Shown here: positions 48,446 through 59,379 of the stretch, piece by piece
Numbering within the stretch: position 1 is the first letter of the stretch
How the letters are laid out: each line of letters begins with the position of its first letter
Assembly: GCF_017591435.1 (NCBI RefSeq)
Contig: NC_059278.1
Coordinates: forward strand, 11,441,832 to 11,505,831
Reading direction: 5' to 3'
From: Portunus trituberculatus
Lineage: Eukaryota > Arthropoda > Malacostraca > Decapoda > Portunidae
DNA: 64,000 nt
The notes under the pieces: model-generated
What the model saw: only the letters and a program-made list of their open reading frames with translations
Database searches by the model: none
What the model was told of the DNA's origin: nothing
Position numbers and translations under genes: made by a program

Positions 48446-48917
48446 CTTGATGAATGCAGATAGTAATGACTGATGACGATCGACTTGTTTACACATTAAT
48501 CGCTGGCCAGTTTATAAAAATCAAAGTTTAAAGAGAATAAGCATTATTGTTATAGAAAAATTTTATGTTCTTCTGAAGGAAAAATGCAAGACAATATAGT
48601 TTTCTTACATGTATTAAAAAGAAAATATGGAAATAATGAGGTATGAAGTGAGGCCAGGATCTTGGATGGGGAGATAACATGCGTGATGGAGGAGAGGCAG
48701 GGTTCAAGATCCAGTTAGGAGGCAGTGGCATAGTGGATAAGGATTCATGCCTGTAAGGACATTATTTTTGAAAAAATACAGAACTATAACGTGACTACAT
48801 CTCCCCTTCATGTCTCACCAAACAGGAGGGAATATGTCACACTCCCTCTCTCTGCTGATGGTAAGGATGCCAGAGGGTGAAATTTATCAAGAGAAAAATA
48901 TTCATATAAAATCTATA
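48446..48917. other. 5' flank of the split conserved gene, no gene seen
   Basis: Contains the direct-repeat partner (48543-48605) of 38068-38130. No promoter elements could be defended. Confidence 0.45.
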
Positions 48918-49542
48918 TACAATACTCGAACTTAATTCATTCCAAATGGCTGTTCAAGTATTAAAAAGTTTGACTATTGATACCTATAAATCAGGTAATT
49001 CGTTCTAATTTTAGCAAAACCTCGTTTATAAAAATTTCAATATATTTGTTTTTTATATTTTTTATTTGTACATACCATAATTGAAGACTGGTGATGGATA
49101 ATGTAGAAGAGGAGGGATGAAGGGTGGGGAGGACGAGGGAGGTTGCCGGAGGATGAGTCACCATCCATGAAAACATCTTCATAAAGTTTCTCCTAGTGTG
49201 ATTCCTGTGAATCCACTAACGAAGTGCTGTGGCTCACTAACACTTGCACTCTCCCCAGATTCCTTATTTTCATCATAAATAAGCCTCTTTGGTGTTATCG
49301 TAAGTTTCTAAAGGAAAAACTACCAACAGAACACAGAAGAATGTTGTATTTTTCAAGACACGGCAAGACTAAGGACACACACCAGCTTTGGTATACAGGT
49401 AAGTCTCGATTTACGCGATAGATGCATTCCAAGAGGCATCGCATATATCAAAATTCGCGTAAAATAAACTTGTAATTCTCATAAGAAACAATAGATAATA
49501 GGGGGGATGCGGGATGTGGTCCAAAAAAATTTGTATAAAATA

Positions 49543-50601
49543 CAGGTAGTCCTCAATTTATACGGTAGATATGTTCCAGAAGGGACCGTATAAAGTAAAA
49601 ATTGTATAAAGTAAGGAATGAATACCTAACTCCCTAGACTTTTCTTTTAGTATAAAAGAGCAGACCTGAGCTTTGTACAGTACCTCCAGCCCCTTTCCAT
49701 CAAGCAGCCACACAATCCTCATGAGCGTGACTCCCAGCACATCCACTTCGTCCCTTGGTTGAACAGCCTCGTCCTCCAGGGCGAGGCTTCAAGGGCGTCC
49801 TCGCACCACTACCACCACCACCACCATCATCACCACCACTGCCACCATCACTAGACTTTGAAGGATGTGTTCAAAATAAAATAATCTCTCACTGTACGTA
49901 TACATTTTTGCAATAAACACATTTCTATTATGCTTATTAGTGCTTTTATTAATAAACTTACAAAGACATAAAAATGACTATGAAAAAGGGAAATGTTTAA
50001 ACACAAAATTATTTTATTAGTACCTTCTTCCTCTATTTTGCTACTTCCTCCTCTGATGTGTCACCATTGTTGTCGTCTGTCTCTGATTCTGTTACTTGAC
50101 TTGGTGTGTGCGGTCTGAAGAAGCTTGTTATCGATTGCGGTTTTTCTTTGAGAACCTCATAGCACGTCATTTTTTCCATGACCCCTCTGATGAAGGCAGT
50201 GCTTCTTTCAATATTTGGGTCATTTTCTTCGAGAATTTTCATTGACTGCGCCAATAAGTCCATACACTCAGACAAGTTGGCTGCTGTGAGGGCTCGCTCC
50301 AGTGTATATGTCTTCTTTGCTCTCTTGGGTGTATCACCGCCAGCTGGAGATGCAGAAGGGCGCTTGGGAGCCATGGTAAACACTAGGCACAAGAGAGGAA
50401 GATGTTGCCACAACCACGCATACGTGAACAATGAGGGTGCTTGGCGTGCATTTCTGAACTAAATTACCACGTGAATTTTAACTTTCTTGAAACCGTATAA
50501 TTCTCAGGAATTCGTACAATGTGATGAAAAACCCCTATTTTTGGACACCATATAACTCTAAATTCGTATAAAGTAAATTCATATAAATTGAGGACTACCT
50601 G
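49543..50601 (-). mobile_element. Tigger-like element c, nested in b2
   Basis: Ends are CAGGTAGTCCTCAATTTATA and AATTGAGGACTACCTG, TA at 49541-49542 and 50602-50603. The unoccupied site AAAATACTCTATTTATTTGG is preserved in b1 at about 9901. Carries an open mini-transposase frame on the minus strand. Confidence 0.93.
50033..50374 (-). CDS. Internally deleted Tigger transposase, intact 113-codon frame
   Basis: Starts MAPKRPSASPAGGDTPKRAK then KTYTLERALTAANLSECMDL, LAQSMKILEENDPNIERS and CYEVLKEKPQSITSFFRPHT, ending in an acidic ESETDDNNGDTSEEEVAK. The N-terminal basic start of a CENP-B/Tigger transposase is fused in frame to the C-terminal tail. The rest of the HTH, the second HTH and the DDE core are lost. 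No stop or shift is present. It may be a neutral deletion product or a small protein. Confidence 0.6.
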   Translation of the reverse strand: MAPKRPSASPAGGDTPKRAKKTYTLERALTAANLSECMDLLAQSMKILEENDPNIERSTAFIRGVMEKMTCYEVLKEKPQSITSFFRPHTPSQVTESETDDNNGDTSEEEVAK

Positions 50602-52084
50602 TACTCTATTTATTTGGCTAAATTAACATGTTTTTATCATTTACCATTCTAAATACTAGAAGTGTATTTAAAGTAAAGGGAAAAGCAAGAAATAATAAGA
50701 GAAAGCAAAAAATAATAAGAGAAAACAACAAAACAAAGAATACATAAACACAACACTCACTGCGTCACTGCCTTCAGCACTCACACCACAGTCAGTCACC
50801 ATCTCCCTCTGAGCCTTTCCATTTGGCTAAATTAACATGTTTTATTATTTACCATTCTAAATACTAGAAGTGTATTTAAAGTTAAGGGAAAAGCAAGAAA
50901 TAATAAGAGAAAGCAAAAAATAATAAGAGAAAACAACAAAACAAAGAATGTGTAAACACAATACTCACTACATCAACACTCATATCACAGTCAGTCACCA
51001 TCTCCCTTTGAGCTTTTATACTTTATCATAAATCAAAAATAACCCCACAGTATAAAAGTAAACACTAGTAAAAAAAAAATAAACGCAGGATGCCAATGTC
51101 TTAATTCACCCCTCACAAGCACACGCCATTGCTGTCCACCTCCTAGTCAAGGGCATCATCATCCACCTGCGCTTCCTCTGCTTCCTTCGCTTCCACAGGG
51201 TTGTCCACATCCTCTTTTGGTACTACATCTTCCAATGGTGTTTTCTTGAAAAACTGTAGCATGATGGTCAGGCACTTTTTCTTGAAAAATTCTTTTTGCA
51301 TCACTGTGTAGCAGAAGAGTGCGTCCATGGCAGTGGAGCTCCCACCTATTGGCCAGCTGTGGAACTCTCTGGCGCACAGTTTGAAATTGCGTCTGGCGCT
51401 CAGTTTGAAAATGCGGTTGGGCCAAATCGTGTATAAGCAAACCGATCGCATAAATTTAATCAATTATAATATTTTTTCGGTCTCGTATTAACAAAAACAT
51501 GTAAATTAAACACGCATAAATCAAGAGTTACCTGTACCGGTATTACGGTAATACCAGTATTTACCAGTAATACGGTATCAGAACGGTACAGTAGTGGCTA
51601 CGGGAAGGGAGATGATAGAGCTTTGTACATGACCAAATGTGCGGCCGTTTGATTACTAAATATTTTCACCACTAATAAGCCTTTGGTGTTAATGTAAGTT
51701 TATAAATGAAAAACTACAGATAGAATGCAGAGAATATTATTCTGATGACCGCAGCAGCACAAGTCACAACTGGCGGAGGTGAAAGGGGGACGCCAGAGAG
51801 CCTTTGTTTACAACCACGTGTGTGGACATTCGACTATAAGGCATTTTTTCAAGTATTAAATCGAACTTTTGCGTTCAAGTATTTAGACGTTCAACTACTG
51901 AGTCTCCACTGTATTGCGTCGAAACAAATATTGAGTAATACATCGTTTATTTCCTTGTGACTCAGGCTTCCTAGGAGAAGTGACATTTAACTTTTGCAAT
52001 TAACCATCACAGAATGATAATTTATGGTCTCAAGCACCAGATGAGTGAAAAAAATTCAGAAGTGAGATTTATTTCAAATCCCAA

Positions 52085-52248
52085 AAGTACAAATCAAAAT
52101 TATAAAAAAATACATTGAAAATTTTGTAAACTGAAGGTTTTGCTAAGGTTAGAATGAATTACCAGATTTATAGGTATCAGTAGTCGAACTTTTTCATACT
52201 CAAACAGCCATTTGGAACTAATTAAGTTTGAGTATTGAGTCTCCACTG
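52085..52248. mobile_element. Tigger-like fragment T4 (right end)
   Basis: Ends GTATTGAGTCTCCACTG-TA, and the interior GGCTGTTTGAGTATG (inverse) matches T1-T3. The left end is missing. It lies 83 bp downstream of USP24 exon D in the intron. Confidence 0.65.
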
Positions 52249-52331
52249 TACAAAGTAACAATTACTCATCCACTGGGTACTTTGCCATATTCAACTGACT
52301 TACTTCCTAAGCTTCATATCCTATTACTTAC

Positions 52332-52487
52332 CTTCAGAGCATTCATACGTGCTGAGAAGTGGGGAGTTTTGAGCATTCGAATGATCATTTCCAACCTAAG
52401 ATCACTTGTGCGTTGAACTTTCTCAGGCCACAGACTTGCACATAACAGTTGAACAGCTTCTAGAAGGTCATAGCATGAGCTGATCTT
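52332..52487 (-). CDS. USP24: USP24-like exon D
   Basis: 156-bp exon, phase 0 to 0, acceptor CTTTCAG and donor AAG|GTAAGT. The peptide includes LLEAVQLLCASLWP and LRLEMIIRMLKTPHFSARMN. It is nearly collinear with USP24 (LLSAVKLLC, LRLDILLRMLKSPHFSAKMN). The PHFSA(K/R)MN core was one of the strongest cues for choosing USP24 over USP9X or USP34. Confidence 0.92.
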
Positions 52488-52721
52488 CTGAAAGCAAGTC
52501 AAATAAGAATGACCATTAAAATAATTCTAGACATAAAATAAATAAAAGATATTCGCCTGAAACAAAATAATTTGAAAAAAACATAACTTCTTAAATTATT
52601 ACAAGTTAAGAATCAAATGAATTTACTTTCACAGAGCTTTATTTCCTAACACCTATGAAAGATGGAGCATGAGTGTAATGCTATCGTATTGTTTTAAATT
52701 CCTGTAAAATATATGACTCAC

Positions 52722-52967
52722 TTGGCCTCTGAGCTGTATCTCCTCAAGGCTGGCAACATACTGGAGAGCCTGGTTCACTGCTGGCAGGAGGACAGGACAC
52801 ACCACATCCTTCACCAGGAACTTTACACACTGGCCTAAGGGAAGGAGTAATGCTGCCATCTGGCCAGCATCCAGGTCTTCCCCACTAGTAAAGCGGTTTC
52901 CCACAAGCTCAAAACCTCCTCGACTTCCAAACATGTTGATGAGGTCCATGAGCCATCCATACATTTC
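52722..52967 (-). CDS. USP24: USP24-like exon C
   Basis: 246-bp exon, phase 0 to 0, acceptor TTTATAG and donor CCAA|GTGAGT. It encodes EMYGWLMDLINMFGSRGGF, a GEDLDAGQMAALLLPLGQC segment and YVASLEEIQLRGQ. USP24 has GWVVDLVNKFGELGGF and ALIQPLGVC at the same place. No stops or frameshifts are seen, so this exon looks under selection. Confidence 0.9.
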
Positions 52968-53112
52968 CTATAAATTGATAAGGAAATACTCAAGATTCCA
53001 GTAACTCAAATTTAGGCAATACAGTTTTGACATTTAATCCAATAGTAACATAGATGTCACACTTCAAGGTCCATATATCATAATAATGACACAGAGGCAT
53101 TGGAATGTTTAC

Positions 53113-53208
53113 AAATTGTGAGGTAGATTTTGCATAGATAGTATCTCCAGTGAACGCTGCTGGGCGGCTTTTGTTCTTTTGGTTCCATTCACACTCAGAG
53201 TCCAATGC
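53113..53208 (-). CDS. USP24: USP24-like exon B
   Basis: 96-bp exon, phase 0 to 0. The acceptor is TTTTAG after a pyrimidine tract and the donor is GTAAAC at 53112. The peptide begins ALDSECEWNQKNKS and ends STSQF. It continues exon A (VYAL|ALDSECEW), matching the USP24 order TMAFNPDNEYHFKNR followed by STFQ. An in-frame extension past the donor is intronic read-through. Confidence 0.8.
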
Positions 53209-53445
53209 CTAAAAGAAAACAAAGATTCCATTGATGTGCAGTCCTTGAAAGCATTAGAAACATTATATAAACACTACATTCTCAAAACTGACATCTTTGT
53301 GAAATCTTTTTATTTCATTTAATTATTTTTTTTAGGATCGCCTTCATACAGTTAAATAATTTTACTCTTTCATCACCTAAACTATAAGTTAAATCAACAA
53401 AACAGTTCCAGCTAATAGCACAATATATACATAATTAAAACCTAC

Positions 53446-53660
53446 AAGAGCATAGACATTTTTGAGCAGAGTTTCTGGGACCGGTCCATGTTTGAGGCGA
53501 ACAATGACGAGATTTGTGAGCAAATCGAGCATGTTAAACACCCCTTCTTGTATTTCCATCCCCCAGCGCCTTACAGCACCATTGTTCAGCAGCTTGTGGA
53601 AACACTCTGGCAGACAGCGCTCCATGAACCGCTGACAAGACTCATCAGCATCACACAGAC
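53446..53660 (-). CDS. USP24: USP24-like deubiquitinase, most upstream exon seen (exon A)
   Basis: Minus-strand exon with acceptor TCTAACAG before 53660 and donor GTAGGT at 53445. It enters with two bases of a split codon and leaves in phase 0. The peptide contains CQRFMERCLPECFHKLL and WGMEIQEGVFNMLDLL, which align with the vertebrate USP24 stretch CRRFMDRC...KLL...WGTEIHEGIYNML. USP24 is a very large cytosolic and nuclear ubiquitin hydrolase. This part belongs to its N-terminal helical scaffold. The 5' exon(s) coding the expected UBA domain are not recognised between here and 64000, so the gene start is probably outside the window. The family call rests on remembered family sequence, not on a search. 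Confidence 0.88.
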
Positions 53661-53820
53661 CTGTTAGATTTGTAAAAACCTCTTGTAATTCATAGCTGAA
53701 CAAATGCTATACAATACAGTCTCACATCTGGCATATTCAGATTTTGCTAACTCTAATTGATTACTATCTTCATTACTATATGATGACCATATTTTCCACT
53801 TGGAGATTGATTTAAAAAAA

Positions 53821-54014
53821 AACACTAAATGCGTGCTTTGGGATCCTAGAGGTCTCCAAGCACACGGGTTCGAATCCTGTCCACGGTCTGAGTGTAGGTT
53901 GGGCTTCCTCACTCGGGGCAACGGTTTCCTAGCGGGTGGGCTTTAAGATAGGAGGTACCCTAAAAAGTATCCCCTTTAGCCCATAAATTCCCGTGAAAAG
54001 CCCACATGGTATAA
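53821..54014 (+). mobile_element. tRNA-derived SINE family 2, plus copy
   Basis: GAGGTCTCCAAGCACACGGG then TTCGAATCCTGTCC (B-box-like) and GAGTGTAGGTTGGGCTTCCT, ending CCCACATGGTAT and an A-rich tail. A reverse copy is at 37838-38003. It lies upstream of USP24 exon A. Confidence 0.85.
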
Positions 54015-54049
54015 AAAAAAAAAAATTTTTTTTAAACAATATTCATATA

Positions 54050-54197
54050 CAGTAATACTCCACTTAACGAACAGGATAGGGGGTGTCAAAGCTGTTCGTA
54101 GAGAGAAAATTCATTAAGCGGACGTAATTTTCCCATAGGAAATAATGGAAATAAGGGGGATGCGTTCTGGGCTGGTCTCCAACATACCACATGGATA

Positions 54198-54262
<65 letters not shown>

Positions 54263-54827
54263 CTATTAGCTTTTTACAAACCTTGTCTCCAAGAAAGGAT
54301 TGTTTTGTAATGCATAAAGTGAAATCTTACATGAAATACCAAAAAATAAAGCAGAGATGACAAGATCGGCCACAGACGGCGGAGACTCCAGAGACTTCGG
54401 CGCTTCTTCTTCTTGTGACCTTTTTAGCTTGGCATGTTGTCTTTCACCATGATATTAAATTTGTTACCACTCCTCTATTGCCTGCTATAATGGATATCAT
54501 ATCTTAGTATTCATATACGCTCATGCCATGAGGATAACCTGAACTCCGTGGCAGTGAGTGATAGTGAATTACTAATGAAATACTGCGGTATTTCATTAGT
54601 ATTGTTAAAGAATCTTGGATCCAGCTCCAGGAGCGCTAGAGACAGGCGGGGAGCCAGACAATCACAGCGAAGCTGCTGTGTTCGGTCCCTCACACGGCAA
54701 ATTCAAACTCAGAAAATTCGCTAAAACAGATGTGGTTGTACGTTATGCAGACTTTTTGGTCTAACTTTATATAATACGTTAAACCGGAAATTCGTTAGAC
54801 AAACGTTCGTTAAGCGGAGTATTACTG
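54050..54827. mobile_element. Tigger-like element d2
   Basis: Ends are CAGTAATACTCCACTTAACG and TTAAGCGGAGTATTACTG, TA-flanked. It carries one arm of the palindrome seen in d1, a (TA)n tract at 54215-54260 and an f-type end at about 54610. The next element starts right after its TA. Confidence 0.88.
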
Positions 54828-54829
54828 TA

Positions 54830-54930
54830 CAGTGGTACCTCATAATAACGGACACTTCAGGGGTGAGGGGGTGTCTATTACTGGGAATTGTCCGTTACTG
54901 AGAGCGGTTTGTCTACAAGATGGTTAACAC
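54830..54930. mobile_element. Tigger-like end e, abutting d2
   Basis: CAGTGGTACCTCATAATAAC follows the TA shared with d2. The opposite end is not found, so the length is unknown and the listed end is arbitrary. Confidence 0.5.
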
Positions 54931-56550
54931 ACCCCTTCCCCTTTTCGGTAATTTATTCTCTTTTAATAATGTAAAAACTATTTTGAACATTTAAACCTCC
55001 CTATTCAACGCTCAATGCTGAAATAAGAGTCAACTATTATTTAAGAAGTATAGAAATTATTTCCAAATTCCTTTTAACTATTGTTCCACATCACTGTAAG
55101 ATAAAAATCAAGGCGTTTCTCTATAGAAGTCTTTTTCTCGCCAAATCGGCTTCCATTCAAATAATTTGCTGTGTAACCTTTATTTAGCTGTCATGAATGA
55201 ACATCCTTAATCACCAAATTCTGAAGGCTTCAGAAAAATCTCATTATATTTCATTTTGATCATATTGATATTAGAGCCACTTAATCTGTATAAATAGTAT
55301 TTTGAAATATCAGAAGAGTCTGGCAACCTCATACACTTGCTAGCATGTTCTGGTGAGTGCATCAATCCTCCTCAACATCAATTTTAGTTTAAGTTCACTG
55401 CAAAAATGTGACTTTTATAAATATATAATAGCAATTTTTCTTCTTCCTCTGTATTCTACCTTGATGAAAATGAACAAAAAATACTGTGAGTACTTCATCC
55501 ATCCTTCTACCTGTCACAGTCATTATGTTGGTACAAGTAATATGACAAAATTAATAATAAATAAAAAATGTTTTTTGCTTAACTAATCCAATTGTTACTT
55601 GTTATTTGTCACCTGTTACTTGTCAATTATTCTTTATGTTGGTGCAAGCAATGTGACAAAATGCATAATGACTCAAAAATGTTTTTGCTAAACTAATCCA
55701 CCTGTTACATCATTTTCATTGACTGTAAATTTTGTGTGAGTACGATATCTAAAATTCAGCCAGTATCATAAATAATGAATATGGCTTTTTGTCATTCAGT
55801 GGAGAGGAGAGGAGATGAGAGAAGAGTAACAGCCGGTTCCTGAATTACTTCTTTTTGGTCCGTTAGGCAGCCAACCAAGCAATTTGTGTCCTGTGCCATT
55901 CCAGAATGCCTTTTTCCATCTGTTTTTTGTCCACTAGTGGACCAAAGATTGGAACTTTGGTCGAGGGGTTTTGCAAAACATTGGTCAAGTGTCCAGGCGA
56001 CCAAAGCTACCGCCTTGTATTTTAAATTTCCAAATGTAAAAAGAAGCTAACTGTAATTAAATTTATTTCAGTCTATTTACCATGTCAAATTTTTTTGATG
56101 GTACAACAAAGCTTTTCTTATGCTATATTGAGCATACGTTTTAATTTTTTAAGTCTACTGTAGTCGCCTTGTGAGTTCACGCCAAACATCAACAACAGCC
56201 TAATCGACTCGTCACATCTCTACTTCACTGACTAAATTTGGTAAGTATATGATTAATCTTGTTATTTATATATCATTACATGAATTCTTACTTTCTGCTT
56301 CTACTATTAAGAAAGGTAAGTGGACGAATTAAAGGGCAAAAACTATAATATGGAAGGAGTGAAGTAGACTGAAGCCGAGATATCATGTACGTAGCTTATA
56401 CCCAGGAAAAAAAAAACGATTAAATAAATGAAAATGATCATGAGGCTGTATATTGAGTATATTTGTAGTTTTAAGTTCAAGGCTATTAAGAGGTGACCGA
56501 TGAAACAATGGAGGATAGGTATAAACGGTACCTTGATGAGCTTGCAGGTA
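54931..56550. other. Sequence 5' of USP24 exon A, no gene recognised
   Basis: Mostly AT-rich. A tandem duplication of about 105 bp around 55518-55700 (ATGTTGGTACAAGTAATATG and ATGTTGGTGCAAGCAATGTG) is the only clear structure. Confidence 0.45.
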
Positions 56551-56639
56551 ACACTCGATTCTGTGGTGGTCTACACATCAGAAGACATTATTGATGGATT
56601 TATTACACATTAGTGAATGGATCCTATTAACGAACCTAA

Positions 56640-56840
56640 TGTAACCTAACCAAGCAAACAATAACCCAGCCAACTTAACCTAACCCACCCAACCTAACCT
56701 AACCTAACCAAGGTAACTTAACCAACCTATTTATTGTCATAACTTCTGAAGCATCAATTTGCGATGGAAAATGTCAATATGAAAAAGCGGAAATGTTAGA
56801 TTGGCAGAAATTAAAACAAACCAAACATATTTTAACCTAA
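56640..56840. repeat. Interspersed AACCT repeats (arthropod telomere-type unit)
   Basis: Runs of CCTAACCTAACCTAACC at about 56692-56710 with further AACCTAACC at 56653, 56680 and 56834. They lie just upstream of the Harbinger-type coding region. Too short and imperfect to be telomere. Confidence 0.7.
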
Positions 56841-56944
56841 CCTCACCTATCCCCCACCCAAATCTAACATACCTATGCCCTACAACCATTCAAAATGCAG
56901 CTAGGTATTCTTCAGACCATTAAAAACTACATTTTTCAGGTACC

Positions 56945-58322
56945 ATGGCTGCATTAGAAAAAATCATAGATGAAGAAATGTATGAAATGGAAGAATTGTG
57001 ACGAGTGAGGATTCCACGCATTGTACCTAAAGATCGCAGTGACCCATTTCATTATCTTTCTGGTGAAGAATTCCTTGAGCGTTTTCGTCTGCCAAAGGAT
57101 GCTGTATGAGACCTCATTGAAGAAGTTAGGCCACGTACACATGTGGACAGGCTTGGCACAGGTATGGAACAGTAGCTATTTATTTAAGTATATATGTGGA
57201 CGGTGATAATGCTATAGAATATTTTACATTACTTATTGATTCAAGACCTGGGAAACCATCTTCTGTATTTCTGTCCACAACTCTGTCATCCTTTTTCATG
57301 TGGAGTGAATTGGGAAATTTAAGGTTCTTCCACACTTTTTCTAGTCTTTCTTACTTATGGAGCGAAGAGGCCTGGAGATCTCCTCCTCTTTATTTTTCTC
57401 ATAAATAGACTAGGCACAACGCAGAGGAGAGGAGTATATAACTCCTTCTAAAGTCCCTTGCTATATGTTTGCATGTCTTTCTACAGGATATGGCATTCCT
57501 CTGCATTTGAAGATGCTAGTTACCTTGCGGTACCTAGCCACGGAAGTTTCCTTCTTACGGTAGCTGACATAATGGATATTGCAAAATCATCAGCATGCAG
57601 TGCTGTTGGAGAGGTGGTTCAACTTATTGCTTTCCTGGCACCAGACTACATCAAATTCCCACAGCCAGAAGAAGCACGTCAGATGGCCTCAAAGTTCTAT
57701 GATATTGCTGGTATGCCAGGTGTATTGGGGTGTATAGATTGTACACATATTCCAATACAGAGTCCAGGTGGGAACAACGTTGAGATGTATAGATGTCGAA
57801 AGGGGTTTTACTCGTTAAATGTCCAAGGTATTTGTGATTCAGAACTCAAATTTATGCATGTTGTCGCAAGTTGGCCTGGCAGCGTACATGACTCAAGAAT
57901 ATTTTCTAATTGTCGTATCTGTCATCTTCTAGAACAAGGAGATTACAGCGGTTTATATTTGTTAGGGGATAGTGGGTATCCAAGTCGGGAATATTTACTG
58001 ACTCCACTCCTAGCTCCAAGAACTGAAAAGCATAGGAGGTATAATGTAGCTCATATACAAACACGGAACTGTATTGAGAGGGCATTCAGTGTACTGAAAA
58101 GAAGATTTGCATGCTTAAGCATACCCTGCGAACCAAACTTCCCAATACAAAAGAATTGTGATGGCATGTGCTGTTTTGCATAACATTGCTATTTCAAGAA
58201 GAGTGGACATATTAGATGTTGAGGTTGAGGCACAGGAAGTAGTTGATTTATTGGAGGATGAAGATGAACATGAACTGGATGCCACACAAGTTAGGGAATC
58301 ATTAATTCAAAGATGGTTCTGA
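56945..58322 (+). pseudogene. Harbinger-type (HARBI1-like) nuclease gene, two exons, broken
   Basis: Exon 1 (56945-57161) codes MAALEKIIDEEMYEMEEL then VRIPRIVPKDRSDPFHYLSG and EEFLERFRLPKDAV, with TGA inside at 56999 and 57107. The donor is ACAG|GTATGG. Exon 2 (57487-58322) starts HLKMLVTLRYLAT, shifts frame at about 57543, then reads ADIMDIAKSSACSAVGEVV, GVLGCIDCTHIPI (first Asp), LLGDSGYPSREYLLTPLL (second Asp), NCIERAFSVLKRRFACLS (Glu). Another shift at about 58130 leads into CAVLHNIAISRR and a tail ending ESLIQRWF. The DDE triad is present. Terminal repeats were not found. Confidence 0.88.
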
Positions 58323-58572
58323 GGGCCAGTTTCAAGAACTTTTCCCTGTGTACCGATTGGGCTCCAGTGTAATAATACTTTTTCTTTTCTAGTTCTTGCT
58401 TGATAGGATTAACACTTTAAGTTTAAATAAGAATATATATAAGGTTCCAAAGGTAAAGAAAAGAAAAGTATATATAAGATCTTATGGTGTATAATGTAGG
58501 TATTGCAAAGAATAAATAGTATGTAAGAATGAATAAACTTAACCATCTACTTTTAATGCTAATCATTATACC

Positions 58573-58573
<1 letters not shown>

Positions 58574-58628
<55 letters not shown>
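58574..58628. repeat. (GT)n microsatellite abutting a LINE 3' end
   Basis: Uninterrupted GT run directly joined to TATTTACCTAGTTGTATTTA, the inverse of the LINE tail. Confidence 0.97.
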
Positions 58629-58630
<2 letters not shown>

Positions 58631-58850
58631 TTACCTAGTTGTATTTACCTAGTTGTAGTTTTACAGGGCCTGGGCTTTATGCTCGTGTGGCCCCGTCTCC
58701 ATATCTACACTTATCCAATCTTACTTTAAAAGTGTGCACACTCGTTGCAGACACTACTTCTTCATCTAAACTGTTCCACGTCTCAATACATCTCTGCGGG
58801 AAACTATATTTTTTAATATCTCTCAGACATATTATGGTAGCTAATGGACG
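58629..58850 (-). mobile_element. LINE family A 3' end, severely 5'-truncated
   Basis: Minus strand codes RDIKKYSFPQRCIETWNSLD and HTFKVRLDKCRYGDGATRA, the same C-terminus as A1 and A2, then the 3' tail, which meets (CA)n. Confidence 0.9.
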
Positions 58851-58984
58851 AAAATTAACCACTTCATGACGTATGCCTAAAAAAGTGCACTGTTTATACA
58901 AATCATAGGCACATGAGTGGTAACTCATCTAATTTCTTACATGGATATATAATTTTCTCTCTCCCTCCTTAAAAAATAAGTAAC

Positions 58985-59210
58985 AAACACATGTCTCCTT
59001 TCACGTGTAGCCCCTGTTCACCTAGCAGTGAGTAGGTACGGGATGTAAATCGAGGAGTTGTGACCTTGTTGTCCTGGTGTGTGGTGTGTGCCTGGTCTCA
59101 GGCCTATCCGAAGATCGGAAATAATGAGCTCTGAGCTCGTTCCGTAGGGTAACGTCTGGCCGTCTTGTCAGAGACTGCAGCAGATCAAACAGTGAAACAC
59201 ACACACATAT
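58985..59210 (+). mobile_element. SINE body without tRNA head, copy S1d
   Basis: Nearly identical to 24143-24345 of S1a (GTGTAGCCCCTGTTCACCTA, CCGAAGATCGGAAATAATGA). A short (CA)n end is followed at once by the LINE C 5' region. Confidence 0.88.
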
Positions 59211-59379
59211 AGTGCGCGTACACCAAGCCAACCACACGCATCTGACCAGCTCGCAGAGAATAGCTACAAAAGGAGTTGGAGACTGGCCTAGACGTATGTA
59301 CAGGGGGGGAGGCATAGGTTCTCGTCTCTAAATTAAATAAGTGTTGGATCATATATACGGAAAGAATAACGAGAGAGTG

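Larger units (their letters stand above)
49396..51534. mobile_element. Tigger-like element b2, nested in T3
   Basis: Ends are CAGGTAAGTCTCGATTTACG and AATCAAGAGTTACCTG, with TA at 49394-49395 and 51535-51536. Same family as b1. A block of about 190 bp (TTAACATGTTT..TAAGAGAAAACAAC) is tandemly duplicated at 50620-50760 and 50830-50960. Confidence 0.9.
48918..51911. mobile_element. Tigger-like element T3, host of a nested pair
   Basis: The left end is degenerate (AATACTCGAACTTAATTC). The right end is CTACTGAGTCTCCACTG followed by TA. Same family as T1 and T2. The interior is interrupted at 49396-51534 by b2, which is itself interrupted by c. Confidence 0.8.

Noticed and set aside
56640..56840. 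Telomere or chromosome end
   Set aside because: The AACCT runs are short, imperfect and followed by a transposon gene and further genomic sequence.
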